NCBI GenBank assembly: GCA_003455715.1
Contig: DMQJ01000049.1
Location: 878-19,249, forward strand
Direction of reading: 5' to 3'
From: Acidimicrobiaceae bacterium
GTDB taxonomy: Bacteria > Actinomycetota > Acidimicrobiia > Acidimicrobiales > Ilumatobacteraceae
Length of the DNA stretch: 18,372 nucleotides
Both the position numbers and the translations under genes were made by a program. Below the pieces are notes generated by a model. The model did not search any database, was not told the DNA's origin, and saw nothing but the letters and a program-made list of their open reading frames with translations. Within the stretch, counting starts at the first letter, position 1. The number at the start of each line of letters is the position of its first letter. Of this stretch, positions 1-8,458 are shown piece by piece.

Positions 1-1835
1 CGGCGCATGATCTTGCCGCTGCGGGTCTTGGGGAGGTCGGGGGTGAAGTAGATGGTCTTCGGCTTGGCGATGGCACCGATCTCGTGGGCCACATGGTTGC
101 GCAGCGCCTCGATAGTGGCCTCATGACCGCCACGGAGGGTGACGTAGGCGATGATGGCCTGGCCCGTGGTGTCGTCGTTGGCCCCGACGACGGCCGCCTC
201 GGCGACGTCGGGATGGCTCACGAGCGCGCTCTCGACCTCGGCGGTGCTGATGCGATGGCCCGACACGTTCATCACGTCGTCGACCCGGCCGAGGAGCCAC
301 AGGTACCCGTCGTCGTCGAGTTTGCAGCCGTCGCCGGCGAAGTAGCGGCCGTCGTAGCGGCTCCAGTAGGTGTCGTGGTAGCGCTGTGGGTCGCCCCAGA
401 TACCGCGCAGCATGCCAGGCCAGGGGCGGGTGAGCGTGAGGTAGCCGCCACCGTGCAGCACCGGCAGTCCCTCGTCGTCGACCACTTCGGCGCCCACTCC
501 CGGCAGCGGGAAGGTGGCCGAACCCGGCTTGGTGGTGGTGCACCCGGGCAGGGGGCTGATCATCATTCCGCCGGTCTCGGTCTGCCACCACGTGTCGACG
601 ATGGGGCAGCGCCCGCCACCGATGTGTTCGTGGTACCACATCCAGGCCTCAGGGTTGATCGGCTCTCCGACGCTGCCGAGCACCTTCAAGCTCGACAGGT
701 CGTGTTTGGCTGGTTCCTCCGAGCCCCACTTCATGAACGTTCGGATGGCGGTGGGGGCGGTGTAGAACTTGGTGACCTTGTACTTCTCGATGATCGCCCA
801 GAAGCGGTCGTTGCCCGGGTAGTTGGGCACGCCTTCGTACATCACCTGGGTGGCGCCGTTGGCCAGCGGGCCGTACACGATGTAGCTGTGGCCGGTGATC
901 CAGCCGACATCGGCGGTGCACCAGTAGACGTCGTCGGGTTGTAGGTCGAACACGTACTTGTGGGTGAATGCCACATGGGTGAGGTAACCGCCCGACGTGT
1001 GCATGATGCCCTTGGGCTTGCCGGTGGTACCGCTGGTGTAGAGCAGGAAGAGCAGCTGCTCACTGTCCATCGGCTCGGCGGGGCACACCGGATCGGCGGA
1101 CGCCATGAGGTCGTGGTACCAGTGGTCGCGCCCTGCGGCCATCTCCACCTCGTTGCCGCCGCGGCGCACCACCACGACGTGCTCGATCGTGGGGCAGTGG
1201 GCGATGGCCTCGTCGGCGGCTGGCTTGAGCGGAAACACCTCGCCGCGTCGGTAGCCACCGTCGGCGGTGATGAGCACCTTGGCTTCGGCGTCGTTGATGC
1301 GGTCGGTGAGGCTCTGGGCGCTGAACCCACCGAACACCACGCTGTGGGCGGCGCCGATGCGGGCGCACGCCAGCATGGCAACGGCTGCTTCGGGGATCAT
1401 CGGCAGGTAGATGTTCACCCGGTCGCCCTTGGCCACCCCGAGCCCCTTCAACGCGTTGGCGAACTGCTGCACTTCGGCGAGCAGGTCGGCGTAGGTGACG
1501 GTACGCGTGTCGCCTGGCTCGCCCTCCCAGTGGAAGGCCACCTTGTCGCCTCGGCCAGCGGCCACGTGGCGATCGAGGCAGTTCTCGCTGACGTTGAGCT
1601 GGCCGCCCACGAACCACTTGCTGAACGGGAGTTCCCACTCGCAAATGGTGTGCCAGTCGTGCTGCCAGGTGAGCAGATCGGCGGCCTGACGCGCCCAAAA
1701 ACCCTGGTAGTCGCGGCTGGCTTCGTCGTACATGCTGACGTCGGCCACCAACGCCTGGCGCTTGAACTCAGCGGAGGGCGGGAAGGTGCGCTGCTCGTCA
1801 AGCAGGGCGTCGATGGTGTCGTGCGGCTCGGTCAT
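1..1835 (-). CDS. acs: Acetyl-CoA synthetase (AMP-forming), 3' end cut by the window edge
   Basis: Cytoplasmic ligase that activates acetate with ATP to acetyl-AMP and then to acetyl-CoA. The frame opens at ATG 1835 and stays open to the left edge, giving about 611 of the usual ~650 residues. Visible motifs are the ATP-binding loop [12 protein letters not shown] at residues 265-276, WWQTETGG from residue 416 (acetate/AMP pocket), the hinge and C-terminal lobe signature [14 protein letters not shown] followed by [13 protein letters not shown], and [10 protein letters not shown] at the very end. In that last motif Lys608 matches the catalytic lysine that Pat/GNAT enzymes acetylate in Salmonella Acs (Lys609). 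The start is preceded by a G-rich Shine-Dalgarno-like stretch. The gene begins 57 nt after kup stops, with only a 10-bp palindrome (1883-1892) in the gap, so the two may be co-transcribed. Truncation is by the contig end, not by mutation. Confidence 0.96.
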   Translation of the reverse strand, partial: MTEPHDTIDALLDEQRTFPPSAEFKRQALVADVSMYDEASRDYQGFWARQAADLLTWQHDWHTICEWELPFSKWFVGGQLNVSENCLDRHVAAGRGDKVAFHWEGEPGDTRTVTYADLLAEVQQFANALKGLGVAKGDRVNIYLPMIPEAAVAMLACARIGAAHSVVFGGFSAQSLTDRINDAEAKVLITADGGYRRGEVFPLKPAADEAIAHCPTIEHVVVVRRGGNEVEMAAGRDHWYHDLMASADPVCPAEPMDSEQLLFLLYTSGTTGKPKGIMHTSGGYLTHVAFTHKYVFDLQPDDVYWCTADVGWITGHSYIVYGPLANGATQVMYEGVPNYPGNDRFWAIIEKYKVTKFYTAPTAIRTFMKWGSEEPAKHDLSSLKVLGSVGEPINPEAWMWYHEHIGGGRCPIVDTWWQTETGGMMISPLPGCTTTKPGSATFPLPGVGAEVVDDEGLPVLHGGGYLTLTRPWPGMLRGIWGDPQRYHDTYWSRYDGRYFAGDGCKLDDDGYLWLLGRVDDVMNVSGHRISTAEVESALVSHPDVAEAAVVGANDDTTGQAIIAYVTLRGGHEATIEALRNHVAHEIGAIAKPKTIYFTPDLPKTRSGKIMR

Positions 1836-1892
1836 TGTGGTACCCCCACGGAGAAACGTCGGCAGGTTGGAGACAGTAGCCGCGGCGCGCCG

Positions 1893-3836
1893 TCAGATTT
1901 CGATGCGGGACCCGACCTCGAACACTTGATGATCGGGCAGGTTGAAGAACCGCACTGCACTGTCGGCGCCCCGGTTGAGCCATACGAAGAGGTGCTCTGC
2001 CAGCGGGTTCATGCCCGGGGCCTTGCCTGCCACCACACTCTCGCGGCCGATGAAGTAGGTGACGTCGTCGGGGTCGAACGTGAGGCCACGGACCTTCAGC
2101 CCCGCCAGTGCGGCTGGCACGTCGGGTTCTTCCATGAATCCGTAGCGGAGTTGAACCTGGAACACCCCTGGCTCGACGCGGGCGACCTCCGAGCGTTCCT
2201 CGGGGCTCACTCGGGGCTTGTCGGTGGTCTCCACGCTCACCAGCAGCGTGGTCTGGTGCAGCACCTTGTTGTGGCGCAGGTTGTTCATCAACGCTGGCGG
2301 GGCCTTGCCCAGGTCCTTGAACAAGAACACGCCCGTACCGTGCACACGCTTGACGTCGCTGTGCTCGTCGAGCACCTCGGCGATCGGCCGCTCGCCGCGG
2401 CGAATGCGGGCCGCCACCAGTTGCCGACCACGACGCCAGGTGGCCATCTGCACCATCAACACCGCTGCCACCGTGAGGGCGAACCAGCCGCCGTGCGGAA
2501 TCTTGGGGATGTTGGCGCCAAGAAACCCGAGTTCCACCAGCAGCATCGGCACACACACCAGGAACGCCTTCCACCTCACCCAACCCCATCGGTCGGTGAG
2601 CACGCGGAAGAAGATGAGGGTGGTGATGGCCATCGTCATCGTGACCGCGATGCCGTACGCGGCGGCCAGCTTGGTCGACGTCTGGAAGCCGATCACGAGG
2701 CCCACGCAGGCCACCATCAGGGCCCAGTTCACCAGCGGTACATAGATCTGCCCAGAGTGGTGCTGTGAGGTGTGATCGATGCGGATGCGCGGCAGATAGT
2801 CGAGTTGCACAGCCTGTTGGGTGAGGCTGAACACGCCGGAGATGAGCGCCTGGGAGGCGATGACCGTGGCCATCGTGGCCAACACCACCATGGGCAGCTT
2901 CATCGCTTCGGGGGCCATGAGGAAGAAGAAGCGCTTCTCGACATCCTCGGGGTTGGCGAGCAGGAATGCTCCTTGCCCCCAGTAGTTGAGCATCAGCGCC
3001 GGCATCACCAGGCAGTACCAGCCGATGGCAATCGGCTTGCGCCCGAAGTGGCCCATGTCGGCATACAACGCCTCACCACCGGTGACCACCAGGAAGATCG
3101 AGCCGAGCGCCAGGAACGCGTCGTGGGTCTCCCCCTGGAAGAAGCGGACCGCCCAGATCGGGTTGATCGACTGGAACACCGATGGCGACTCGAGGATCCA
3201 GCGGATGCCCAGCACCGCCAGCACGGTGAACCAGACGATCATGATCGGCCCGAACACCTTGCCTACCGCGCCCGTCCCTCGCTTCTGTACGAGGAACAGC
3301 ACCACGAGGATGGCGATGGAGATGGGCAGCACCCAGTCGGCAAACCCGGCATCGACTTCCTCGAGGCCCTCCACCGCGCTGAGCACGGAGATGGCTGGCG
3401 TGATGATGCCGTCGCCGTACAGCAACGCTGTTCCGAACACCCCGAGCGTCACCAGTGCACCGGCCTTGGCCACCTTCTGGTGGCGGGGCATCACCAGGCT
3501 GGTGAGGGCGAGGATGCCGCCCTCACCGTGGTTGTCGGCTCGCATCACGAAGTACAGGTACTTCACGGAGATGATGAGGATGAGCGACCAGAAGGCCAGC
3601 GATCCCACGCCGTACACATTGGTCTCGTTCACCGTCAGCACGTGGGTGTGCTCGGTGAAGGCCTCACGAAGCGAGTAGAGCGGCGACGTACCGATGTCGC
3701 CGTACACCACACCGAGCGCACCCACCACGAGCGCCCCCTGGCCAACGGCCGTGTGGTGCGGCGAGTGCGCGGCCACGGGCGCCGTCGCTGCAGATGTGGA
3801 TGGTGATGGTTCAGCGGGTTGTGATGGAGCGTCCAT
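1893..3836 (-). CDS. kup: KUP-family potassium uptake transporter
   Basis: Integral membrane K+ uptake protein, probably a K+/H+ symporter. The 647-residue product fits the family (about 620-660). After a Pro/Ser/Ala/Thr-rich cytoplasmic tail (residues 1-30) comes the family hallmark GVVYGDIGTSPLYSLREAF near residues 42-60. About 12 hydrophobic segments follow to roughly residue 480. A hydrophilic C-terminal domain then carries the usual VTYFIGRE-type motif and ends in GSRIEI. The start is ATG 3836; upstream sequence offers only a weak GGGTGT ribosome site. The upstream gene is separated by a strong hairpin at 3887-3918, leaving about 50 nt for a promoter, so kup is either transcribed from a very short leader or by read-through. 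acs follows 57 nt downstream. Confidence 0.95.
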   Translation of the reverse strand: MDAPSQPAEPSPSTSAATAPVAAHSPHHTAVGQGALVVGALGVVYGDIGTSPLYSLREAFTEHTHVLTVNETNVYGVGSLAFWSLILIISVKYLYFVMRADNHGEGGILALTSLVMPRHQKVAKAGALVTLGVFGTALLYGDGIITPAISVLSAVEGLEEVDAGFADWVLPISIAILVVLFLVQKRGTGAVGKVFGPIMIVWFTVLAVLGIRWILESPSVFQSINPIWAVRFFQGETHDAFLALGSIFLVVTGGEALYADMGHFGRKPIAIGWYCLVMPALMLNYWGQGAFLLANPEDVEKRFFFLMAPEAMKLPMVVLATMATVIASQALISGVFSLTQQAVQLDYLPRIRIDHTSQHHSGQIYVPLVNWALMVACVGLVIGFQTSTKLAAAYGIAVTMTMAITTLIFFRVLTDRWGWVRWKAFLVCVPMLLVELGFLGANIPKIPHGGWFALTVAAVLMVQMATWRRGRQLVAARIRRGERPIAEVLDEHSDVKRVHGTGVFLFKDLGKAPPALMNNLRHNKVLHQTTLLVSVETTDKPRVSPEERSEVARVEPGVFQVQLRYGFMEEPDVPAALAGLKVRGLTFDPDDVTYFIGRESVVAGKAPGMNPLAEHLFVWLNRGADSAVRFFNLPDHQVFEVGSRIEI

Positions 3837-3886
3837 GCGGTGATCGACGGTACACCCACGGCCACGTTCGTCGCCGCATACGCGAA

Positions 3887-3918
3887 CCGGCCGCCCACCA
3901 TCACTGGTGGGCGGCCGG
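3887..3918 (-). terminator. Strong hairpin downstream of the surface-protein gene
   Basis: A perfect inverted repeat: 14-bp GC-rich arms at 3887-3900 and 3905-3918 around a 4-nt loop. It lies 35 nt after the stop codon of the LPETG surface-protein gene and 50 nt before the kup start. There is no clear U-tract on the minus strand, which is common for hairpin terminators in high-GC actinobacteria. It most likely ends the surface-protein transcript. Confidence 0.75.
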
Positions 3919-3952
3919 GGTCATCGCTCCGCGCCGCGAAGAGCTCCCGTTC

Positions 3953-5818
3953 TCAGCGGCGAGCAGGGCGACGAGACAGCAGCAGGGTGAGCACACCCAT
4001 GCCGAACACCAGGAGACCGAAGGGCACCAGCGAGCCGCTGCTGGCACCGGTCTCGGGGAGGTTCCCACGTACGATCGTGGTGGTGGTGGGGGTTCCCGCA
4101 CCGCTGCCCTGGTCGGTGGTCGTCGTGGTGTCGCCGGTGACCGTGCTGCCCACCTTCGCCGACAGGTCGCACACCGCACCGTCGGGAACCGGCAGGCACG
4201 AGAGCGCTTCTTCTGCCTGCGTGCGGTTGGCCCGTGCCGCATCGAGCGAGCCCTCCTGCTGCTGCGGGTCGATGTAGAACCCGACGACCTTGGCCTGGTT
4301 GAGCAGGATGGTGTCGATGGCCACGTCGGCGTCGACCGTCACGGTGAGGGTGATGGTCTTGGTGAAGCCGTCGACCGGCAGCACGTCGTCCATCTCGCAC
4401 ACCACCAACTGGGGCTGGTTGGCGTCGACCAAGTTGCAGGTGCCTGCATCGTCCTCGATTTCCCAACTGGCCAGCATCACATCGGCGGGGAGAAGGTCGC
4501 TGATCTCCACATCCTCCAAGGCGAGGGCCCCGGTGTTGTGCGCCTGCAGGGTGTAGGTGAGTTCGTCGCCGCCCTGCACCGAGGTGGCCGAGACCTGCTT
4601 GTCGAGTTCGATCGCCGCGTAGCTGTTGACAATGACCACACTGACGGTCTCACCGAGGTGACCAGTGAGGGTGATCTCGCCGGGCGTCACGCTGTGTGCG
4701 TTGGCCGTGCCGGGGTCGGTCTCCTCGATCTTGTAGGTGAACCCGGTGCCGTCGCCCGTGCTCGGCAGGTCGAGGGTGACGGTTTCACCGTTGCTGATCT
4801 GGAAGGTCTCTTCAACGACGTAGTTCGGCGGAACGAGACGCGACACGGTGATGGTGTACTCCTCGTCGCCCGTGGTGCCCTCGACATCTTTGGTGAACTC
4901 GACGGTGCGGGAACACACGTCGTCCGGCGAACCCGAGGTCCATGTGTCGCCGTCGTAACCGACGATCTCCACCTCGATACCCGGGCCAGCAGCGCTGACT
5001 CGGGCGCTACTGGCGGCATTGATCTCCGTGCTGTCGCCGGCCCACTCCACCTCGATGGTGTCGTCGTTCGGGTTGGTGATGTCGAACCACTCCTTGATGG
5101 TGTTGCCGTCGGTGTCGACCACCTTGCAGTACGGGGCAACGGTGAGCTCGGGCTGCCAGCACTTGTCCTGGTCGGGTTCTTCCTCACAGCTCACTTCGCA
5201 CTCGGGCTGCGTCGGGTCGTCCTCACACGTCACTTCGCACTCGGGCTGCGTGGGATCTTCGTCGCACGACACTTCACACTCGGGCTGCGTCGGATCTTCG
5301 TCGCACGACACCTCACACTCGGGCTGCGTCGGATCTTCCTCGCAGGTCACCACACAGGGGGGGATGTCGGTGGTGGGATCGTCGTCACATTCGGGTTCCG
5401 GCGGGTCGTAGTCGAAGCACGCGAACCAGTGACTGATCGCCGGCACGTTGCCACCGTTGTTGAGGGGCGACACCATGTTGGCGACCGGCGGGTTGTAGAT
5501 GTTGTACGCGCTGCCGCCCTTCACGATGACCACGTAGAAGGTGACACCGTCGGCCACGTTGGAAATCGTGACGTACTGGCTCGTGGTGATGGTGACGGTG
5601 AAGTAGCCACCCGGCACCTGGCCGCTCGCCCCACCACCCGCGCCTGCGTAGTACATGGTGGCATTCGGGTAGCCCGCCTGGGCGCAGCTGTCGACATTGC
5701 CCTCGACCGTGACGGGGTTGGCCACGATGGCGGAGGCGTTGCCCACCATCAATCCCGACAAGGCCAGCATCAGCCCCGCCACCATTGCGGCCCAGGCCGC
5801 CCACACTCGTGCTTTCAT
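3953..5818 (-). CDS. Sortase-anchored (LPETG) surface protein with Cys-rich repeats and CnaB/DUF11-like domains
   Basis: Predicted secreted, wall-linked protein of 621 residues with unknown ligand. Order of parts: signal peptide 1-30 (MKAR, hydrophobic core, cleavage after NASA); a Gly/Val-rich N-domain about 31-135; an acidic Cys/Pro repeat block 144-222; a beta-rich region 225-303; a CnaB/DUF5979-like domain about 305-400 (FTKDVEG to VVIVNSY); a DUF11-like domain about 403-510 (ELDKQVSATSVQGGDELTYTLQAHNTG); a Thr-rich stalk 560-583; and LPETG at 587-591, then a membrane span and the RRPARR tail. LPxTG, hydrophobic span and basic tail form a classic cell-wall sorting signal. Lys310, Glu365/366 and Asn398 are placed as for an intramolecular isopeptide bond, which is an inference. 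The start ATG 5818 has GGGAG 7 nt upstream. The gene is followed by a hairpin. It could be an adhesin or a pilin-like protein. Confidence 0.88.
   Translation of the reverse strand: MKARVWAAWAAMVAGLMLALSGLMVGNASAIVANPVTVEGNVDSCAQAGYPNATMYYAGAGGGASGQVPGGYFTVTITTSQYVTISNVADGVTFYVVIVKGGSAYNIYNPPVANMVSPLNNGGNVPAISHWFACFDYDPPEPECDDDPTTDIPPCVVTCEEDPTQPECEVSCDEDPTQPECEVSCDEDPTQPECEVTCEDDPTQPECEVSCEEEPDQDKCWQPELTVAPYCKVVDTDGNTIKEWFDITNPNDDTIEVEWAGDSTEINAASSARVSAAGPGIEVEIVGYDGDTWTSGSPDDVCSRTVEFTKDVEGTTGDEEYTITVSRLVPPNYVVEETFQISNGETVTLDLPSTGDGTGFTYKIEETDPGTANAHSVTPGEITLTGHLGETVSVVIVNSYAAIELDKQVSATSVQGGDELTYTLQAHNTGALALEDVEISDLLPADVMLASWEIEDDAGTCNLVDANQPQLVVCEMDDVLPVDGFTKTITLTVTVDADVAIDTILLNQAKVVGFYIDPQQQEGSLDAARANRTQAEEALSCLPVPDGAVCDLSAKVGSTVTGDTTTTTDQGSGAGTPTTTTIVRGNLPETGASSGSLVPFGLLVFGMGVLTLLLSRRPARR
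5189..5344 (-). repeat. Four in-frame 39-bp repeats (13-residue Cys/Asp/Pro units)
   Basis: Residues 159-210 of the surface protein consist of four near-identical 13-residue units of the form C-[ED]-[ED]-DPTQPECEV-[ST], flanked by degenerate units at 144-158 and 211-222. Each unit has two cysteines and four or five acidic residues. The DNA is almost identical between copies, so copy number could change by slippage or recombination without breaking the reading frame. Confidence 0.9.
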
Positions 5819-5918
5819 CAGATACTCCCGTTCCTTGACCTTCCGACGATGGTAGGGGTGGGGTCACGTCACGGGGAATAGTTCGTTCGGCTCATTTCCC
5901 AAGTGCGTCAAGTAATCG
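5819..5918 (-). promoter_or_regulatory. Leader of the surface-protein gene
   Basis: This 100-nt gap between the methyltransferase stop and the surface-protein start holds a clear GGGAG ribosome site just before ATG 5818. A possible but weak promoter (TTGGGA, 16-nt spacer, TATTCC on the minus strand) lies around 5872-5899. It also has two adjacent GTGAC half-sites (5864-5873) and the 11-mer GGTGGGGTCAC on the plus strand at 5857-5867. I see no convincing terminator here for the nuo operon, so some read-through into the surface gene is possible. The promoter call is tentative. Confidence 0.4.
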
Positions 5919-6944
5919 TCAAGCTCGCCACTCCACCGCGAGGAACCCTCCGAGCCCGGCGGGGTCGAGCAAGCTCTCCGCTTCGCGCACTCGACTCCGC
6001 ATGCGCAACGCATCGAGTGTGGGCCGCGCCGCCGCAGCCTCCCAGGCCGCCCTCCCCTCCTCCACCAGGTCGGCAATGCCCCAGCGCTGCAGGAACTGGG
6101 CTTGCGTGCGCACCACCTCGGGCTCGGGGAGTTGATCGAGACACACCTGGGTGGTGATGTCTTGTGCGCCCGGTTGGCGCAGGTAGTGATCGCCGCGCTC
6201 GTGGCCTCGATAGGTGCGCAACCAGGTTCGCCACGGCTCAAGGGCCAATGCGGCCGTGCGCGCCGTGCAGTAGTCGAAGCAGAGCAGCGTGCCCCCTGAC
6301 GCAAGCGCGGCACGTGCGGCCGACAGCCAGCGTGCACCGGCCTCGTGCACGGGGAGCCGGGCACCGTGTGGGGCGGTGCGGGGCATGAAGGTCGCCCACT
6401 CCTCCGGCGCCCGGCGGAGGACCTCGCTCACCGTCCCGTCGGCGCCGACCGCCACGTGCGCTTCACGCCACGCGCCGTCGAACACCGCAAGCCGGAAGGG
6501 AACGTTGTCGAGTAGTTCGTTGGCCACCACCACACCAGGCCGCTGCCCCTCGGGCAGTTCCGGTAGCGACCTCACACCATCGGGGTGACGGGTCCGCTGG
6601 GCCTCGCTGACTTCCACGGCCACGTAACGGCCCGCCCAGTGGGGAGCGGCCAAGAGCACCGTGCGGGCCAAGGTGCCTGGGCCAGCGCCCACTTCGATCA
6701 CCGTGAAGCCGTCCGGGCGACCCTGACGTTGGAACTCGGCGTCGATCCACCGTGCCACCACGGCACCGAACAGCGGGCCCACCTCGGGCGAGGTGAGGAA
6801 GTCGCCTCGTCGACCCGCTTGCCCACCGACGGTGTAGAAGCCGCTGGCGCCGTAGAGCGCCTCATGCATGTACTCGTCGAAGCGCAGCGGACGGCCGAGG
6901 TGCGCTTGCTGCGCCGCCAGCGACGTGACGACGGGGTCAGCCAC
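5919..6944 (-). CDS. MidA/NDUFAF7-family SAM-dependent methyltransferase
   Basis: Class I methyltransferase of the MidA family (COG1565, Methyltransf_28), 341 residues from GTG 6944. Family motifs in order: LRFDEYMHEALYG (20-32), GDFLTSPEVGPLFG (47-60), the SAM-binding loop VIEVGAGPGTL (82-92), an acidic residue after strand 2 (Glu111), and NELLDNVPF (142-150), followed by the conserved tail RGHERGDHYLRQPGAQDIT. The mitochondrial homologue NDUFAF7 dimethylates an arginine on complex I subunit NDUFS2 and is needed for complex I assembly. The GTG start overlaps the nuoN stop by 8 nt, so translation is probably coupled to the nuo operon. An in-frame ATG at 7004 also exists but would embed a further 60 nt in nuoN and adds residues unlike the family. 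A role in methylating NuoD here is an inference from family and context. Confidence 0.9.
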   Translation of the reverse strand: MADPVVTSLAAQQAHLGRPLRFDEYMHEALYGASGFYTVGGQAGRRGDFLTSPEVGPLFGAVVARWIDAEFQRQGRPDGFTVIEVGAGPGTLARTVLLAAPHWAGRYVAVEVSEAQRTRHPDGVRSLPELPEGQRPGVVVANELLDNVPFRLAVFDGAWREAHVAVGADGTVSEVLRRAPEEWATFMPRTAPHGARLPVHEAGARWLSAARAALASGGTLLCFDYCTARTAALALEPWRTWLRTYRGHERGDHYLRQPGAQDITTQVCLDQLPEPEVVRTQAQFLQRWGIADLVEEGRAAWEAAAARPTLDALRMRSRVREAESLLDPAGLGGFLAVEWRA

Positions 6945-8454
6945 CGAAGGCGAACGTGAGGTCGGCCAGGTCGCCGAAGCGGGCGACCGCACCGGGCAGC
7001 ACACCCATCACCATGGTGCCAATGCCGCACAGCGCGATGGCCACCACGATGGGCGACGGCACGCGCACCGGCGTCTCGTCGCCGTCGGGTGCCGGCTTCA
7101 TCCACATCTCGCGCATCACGGTGATGTAGTAGGCCGTGGCGATGACCGCGTTGATGGCACCGACGATGGCGATGGTGTAGCCCCACCCGCCTCCTGCTTC
7201 CACCACCGCTCGGAACGCACCGAACTTGGCGTACCAGCCGCCGAGCGGCGGGATGCCGGCCAACGAGGCGAGGAAGATGGTCATCATCACCGCCAGGCCG
7301 GGGGCGTAGTTGAACAGTCCACCGAAGCTGCTGATCTCGCCGCTGCGGGTCTTGCGGGCCACCGCGATGACCACGGCGAATGCACCGAGGTTGGTCGCGG
7401 CGTAGATGAGCAGGTAGACGACGACAGCCTTCAACGCCGGGCCAGCGGCCTCGCCGGTACCTGCGACAGCCAGCGGCATGAGGATGAACCCACCCTGGCT
7501 GACGCTGGAGTACGCCAGCATGCGGACGATGTTGGTCTGCTTCAGTGCCAACAGGTTGCCGACCGTCATGGTGAGCGCAGCGAGCACCCACATGAACGGC
7601 TGGTACACATCGTGGGCCATCGGGAAGGCGAGGTAGACCATGGCCAGAAGGCCGGTGAAGCCCGCAGCCTTCGACGCAACGCTGAGAAACGCGGTGACCG
7701 GCGTGGGAGCACCCTGATAGGTGTCGGGGGCCCACGTGTGGAATGGCACCGCACTCACCTTGAACGCGAAGCCGACGATGACGAACACGATGGCCAGCAC
7801 CTGCATGCCGACCTTGTCGCCCTCGAGCGTGAGCGCCTGGCCCACATCGGTGAGTCTGGTGCTGCTGGCGAGTCCGTACATGAGGCTCATGCCGTACAAC
7901 AGCACAGCGCTGGCGAACACACCGAGCAGGTAGTACTTCACGCCCGCTTCATTGCTCTTGCTGTCGCGCTTGCGCCAGGCAGCCATCATGTAGGCCGGGA
8001 TCGACAGGAACTCCAGCGCCACGAACACGCTGATGAGGTCGCGCGAGCTGGCCATCATCACCATGCCGAGCACGCTGCTGAGCAGCAGCACGTAGTACTC
8101 ACCCTGGTAGTAGTGGCCTTCCTCCATCTCGTTGCTGCTCATCAGCACCACCACATACGCACTGAGCAGGAACAGACCCTTCAGAGCGAGCGCGAACTCA
8201 TCGACGATGTAGCGACCGTCGAATAGGGCACGCATGTCGTCGCCCACCACCGCCAGCGTGGCGACGGGGATGAACGCCCCGATGAGCACGAAGCCCGTCA
8301 GCGTGCCGGTGATCCAGCGCTTGTGGTCGGGCACGAACAGGTCGACCAACAGCACCGCGCACAGGCCGACCGCCATCACGATCTCGGGTGCGAGCGCGTG
8401 GTAGTCGACGTGCGGTGCCTTGAAGTCGGCGACCTGGGCGAGTAGCGACAACAT
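6937..8454 (-). CDS. nuoN: NADH-quinone oxidoreductase (complex I) subunit N
   Basis: Antiporter-like membrane subunit that carries one of the proton channels of complex I. It has 505 residues with about 14 predicted membrane spans, normal for the family. Key motifs are FVALEFLSIPAYMMAAW (channel Glu) and the broken-helix region GFAFKVSAVPFHTWAPDTYQGAPTPVTAFLSVASKAAG, which holds the conserved lysines. The start ATG 8454 is preceded by GGGAAG overlapping the nuoM stop; the intergenic gap is 4 nt. The 3' end overlaps the methyltransferase start by 8 nt. nuoN is the last complex I gene of the operon. Confidence 0.97.
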   Translation of the reverse strand: MLSLLAQVADFKAPHVDYHALAPEIVMAVGLCAVLLVDLFVPDHKRWITGTLTGFVLIGAFIPVATLAVVGDDMRALFDGRYIVDEFALALKGLFLLSAYVVVLMSSNEMEEGHYYQGEYYVLLLSSVLGMVMMASSRDLISVFVALEFLSIPAYMMAAWRKRDSKSNEAGVKYYLLGVFASAVLLYGMSLMYGLASSTRLTDVGQALTLEGDKVGMQVLAIVFVIVGFAFKVSAVPFHTWAPDTYQGAPTPVTAFLSVASKAAGFTGLLAMVYLAFPMAHDVYQPFMWVLAALTMTVGNLLALKQTNIVRMLAYSSVSQGGFILMPLAVAGTGEAAGPALKAVVVYLLIYAATNLGAFAVVIAVARKTRSGEISSFGGLFNYAPGLAVMMTIFLASLAGIPPLGGWYAKFGAFRAVVEAGGGWGYTIAIVGAINAVIATAYYITVMREMWMKPAPDGDETPVRVPSPIVVAIALCGIGTMVMGVLPGAVARFGDLADLTFAFGG

Positions 8455-8458
8455 CAGG

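Noticed and set aside
1836..1892. Terminator between kup and acs
   Set aside because: Only a 10-bp palindrome (1883-1892) directly after the kup stop and a 4-bp stem near the acs start are present, with no U-tract. That is too weak to call.
3837..3886. c-di-AMP or other K+-linked riboswitch ahead of kup
   Set aside because: Only about 50 nt lie between the upstream hairpin and the kup start, too short for a ydaO-type riboswitch, and no matching structure is visible.
3794..5881. A 695-codon plus-strand frame with repeated LGLRR-type segments
   Set aside because: It is antisense to the surface protein; the apparent repeats are the reverse reading of its 39-bp repeats. There is no ribosome site or family match.
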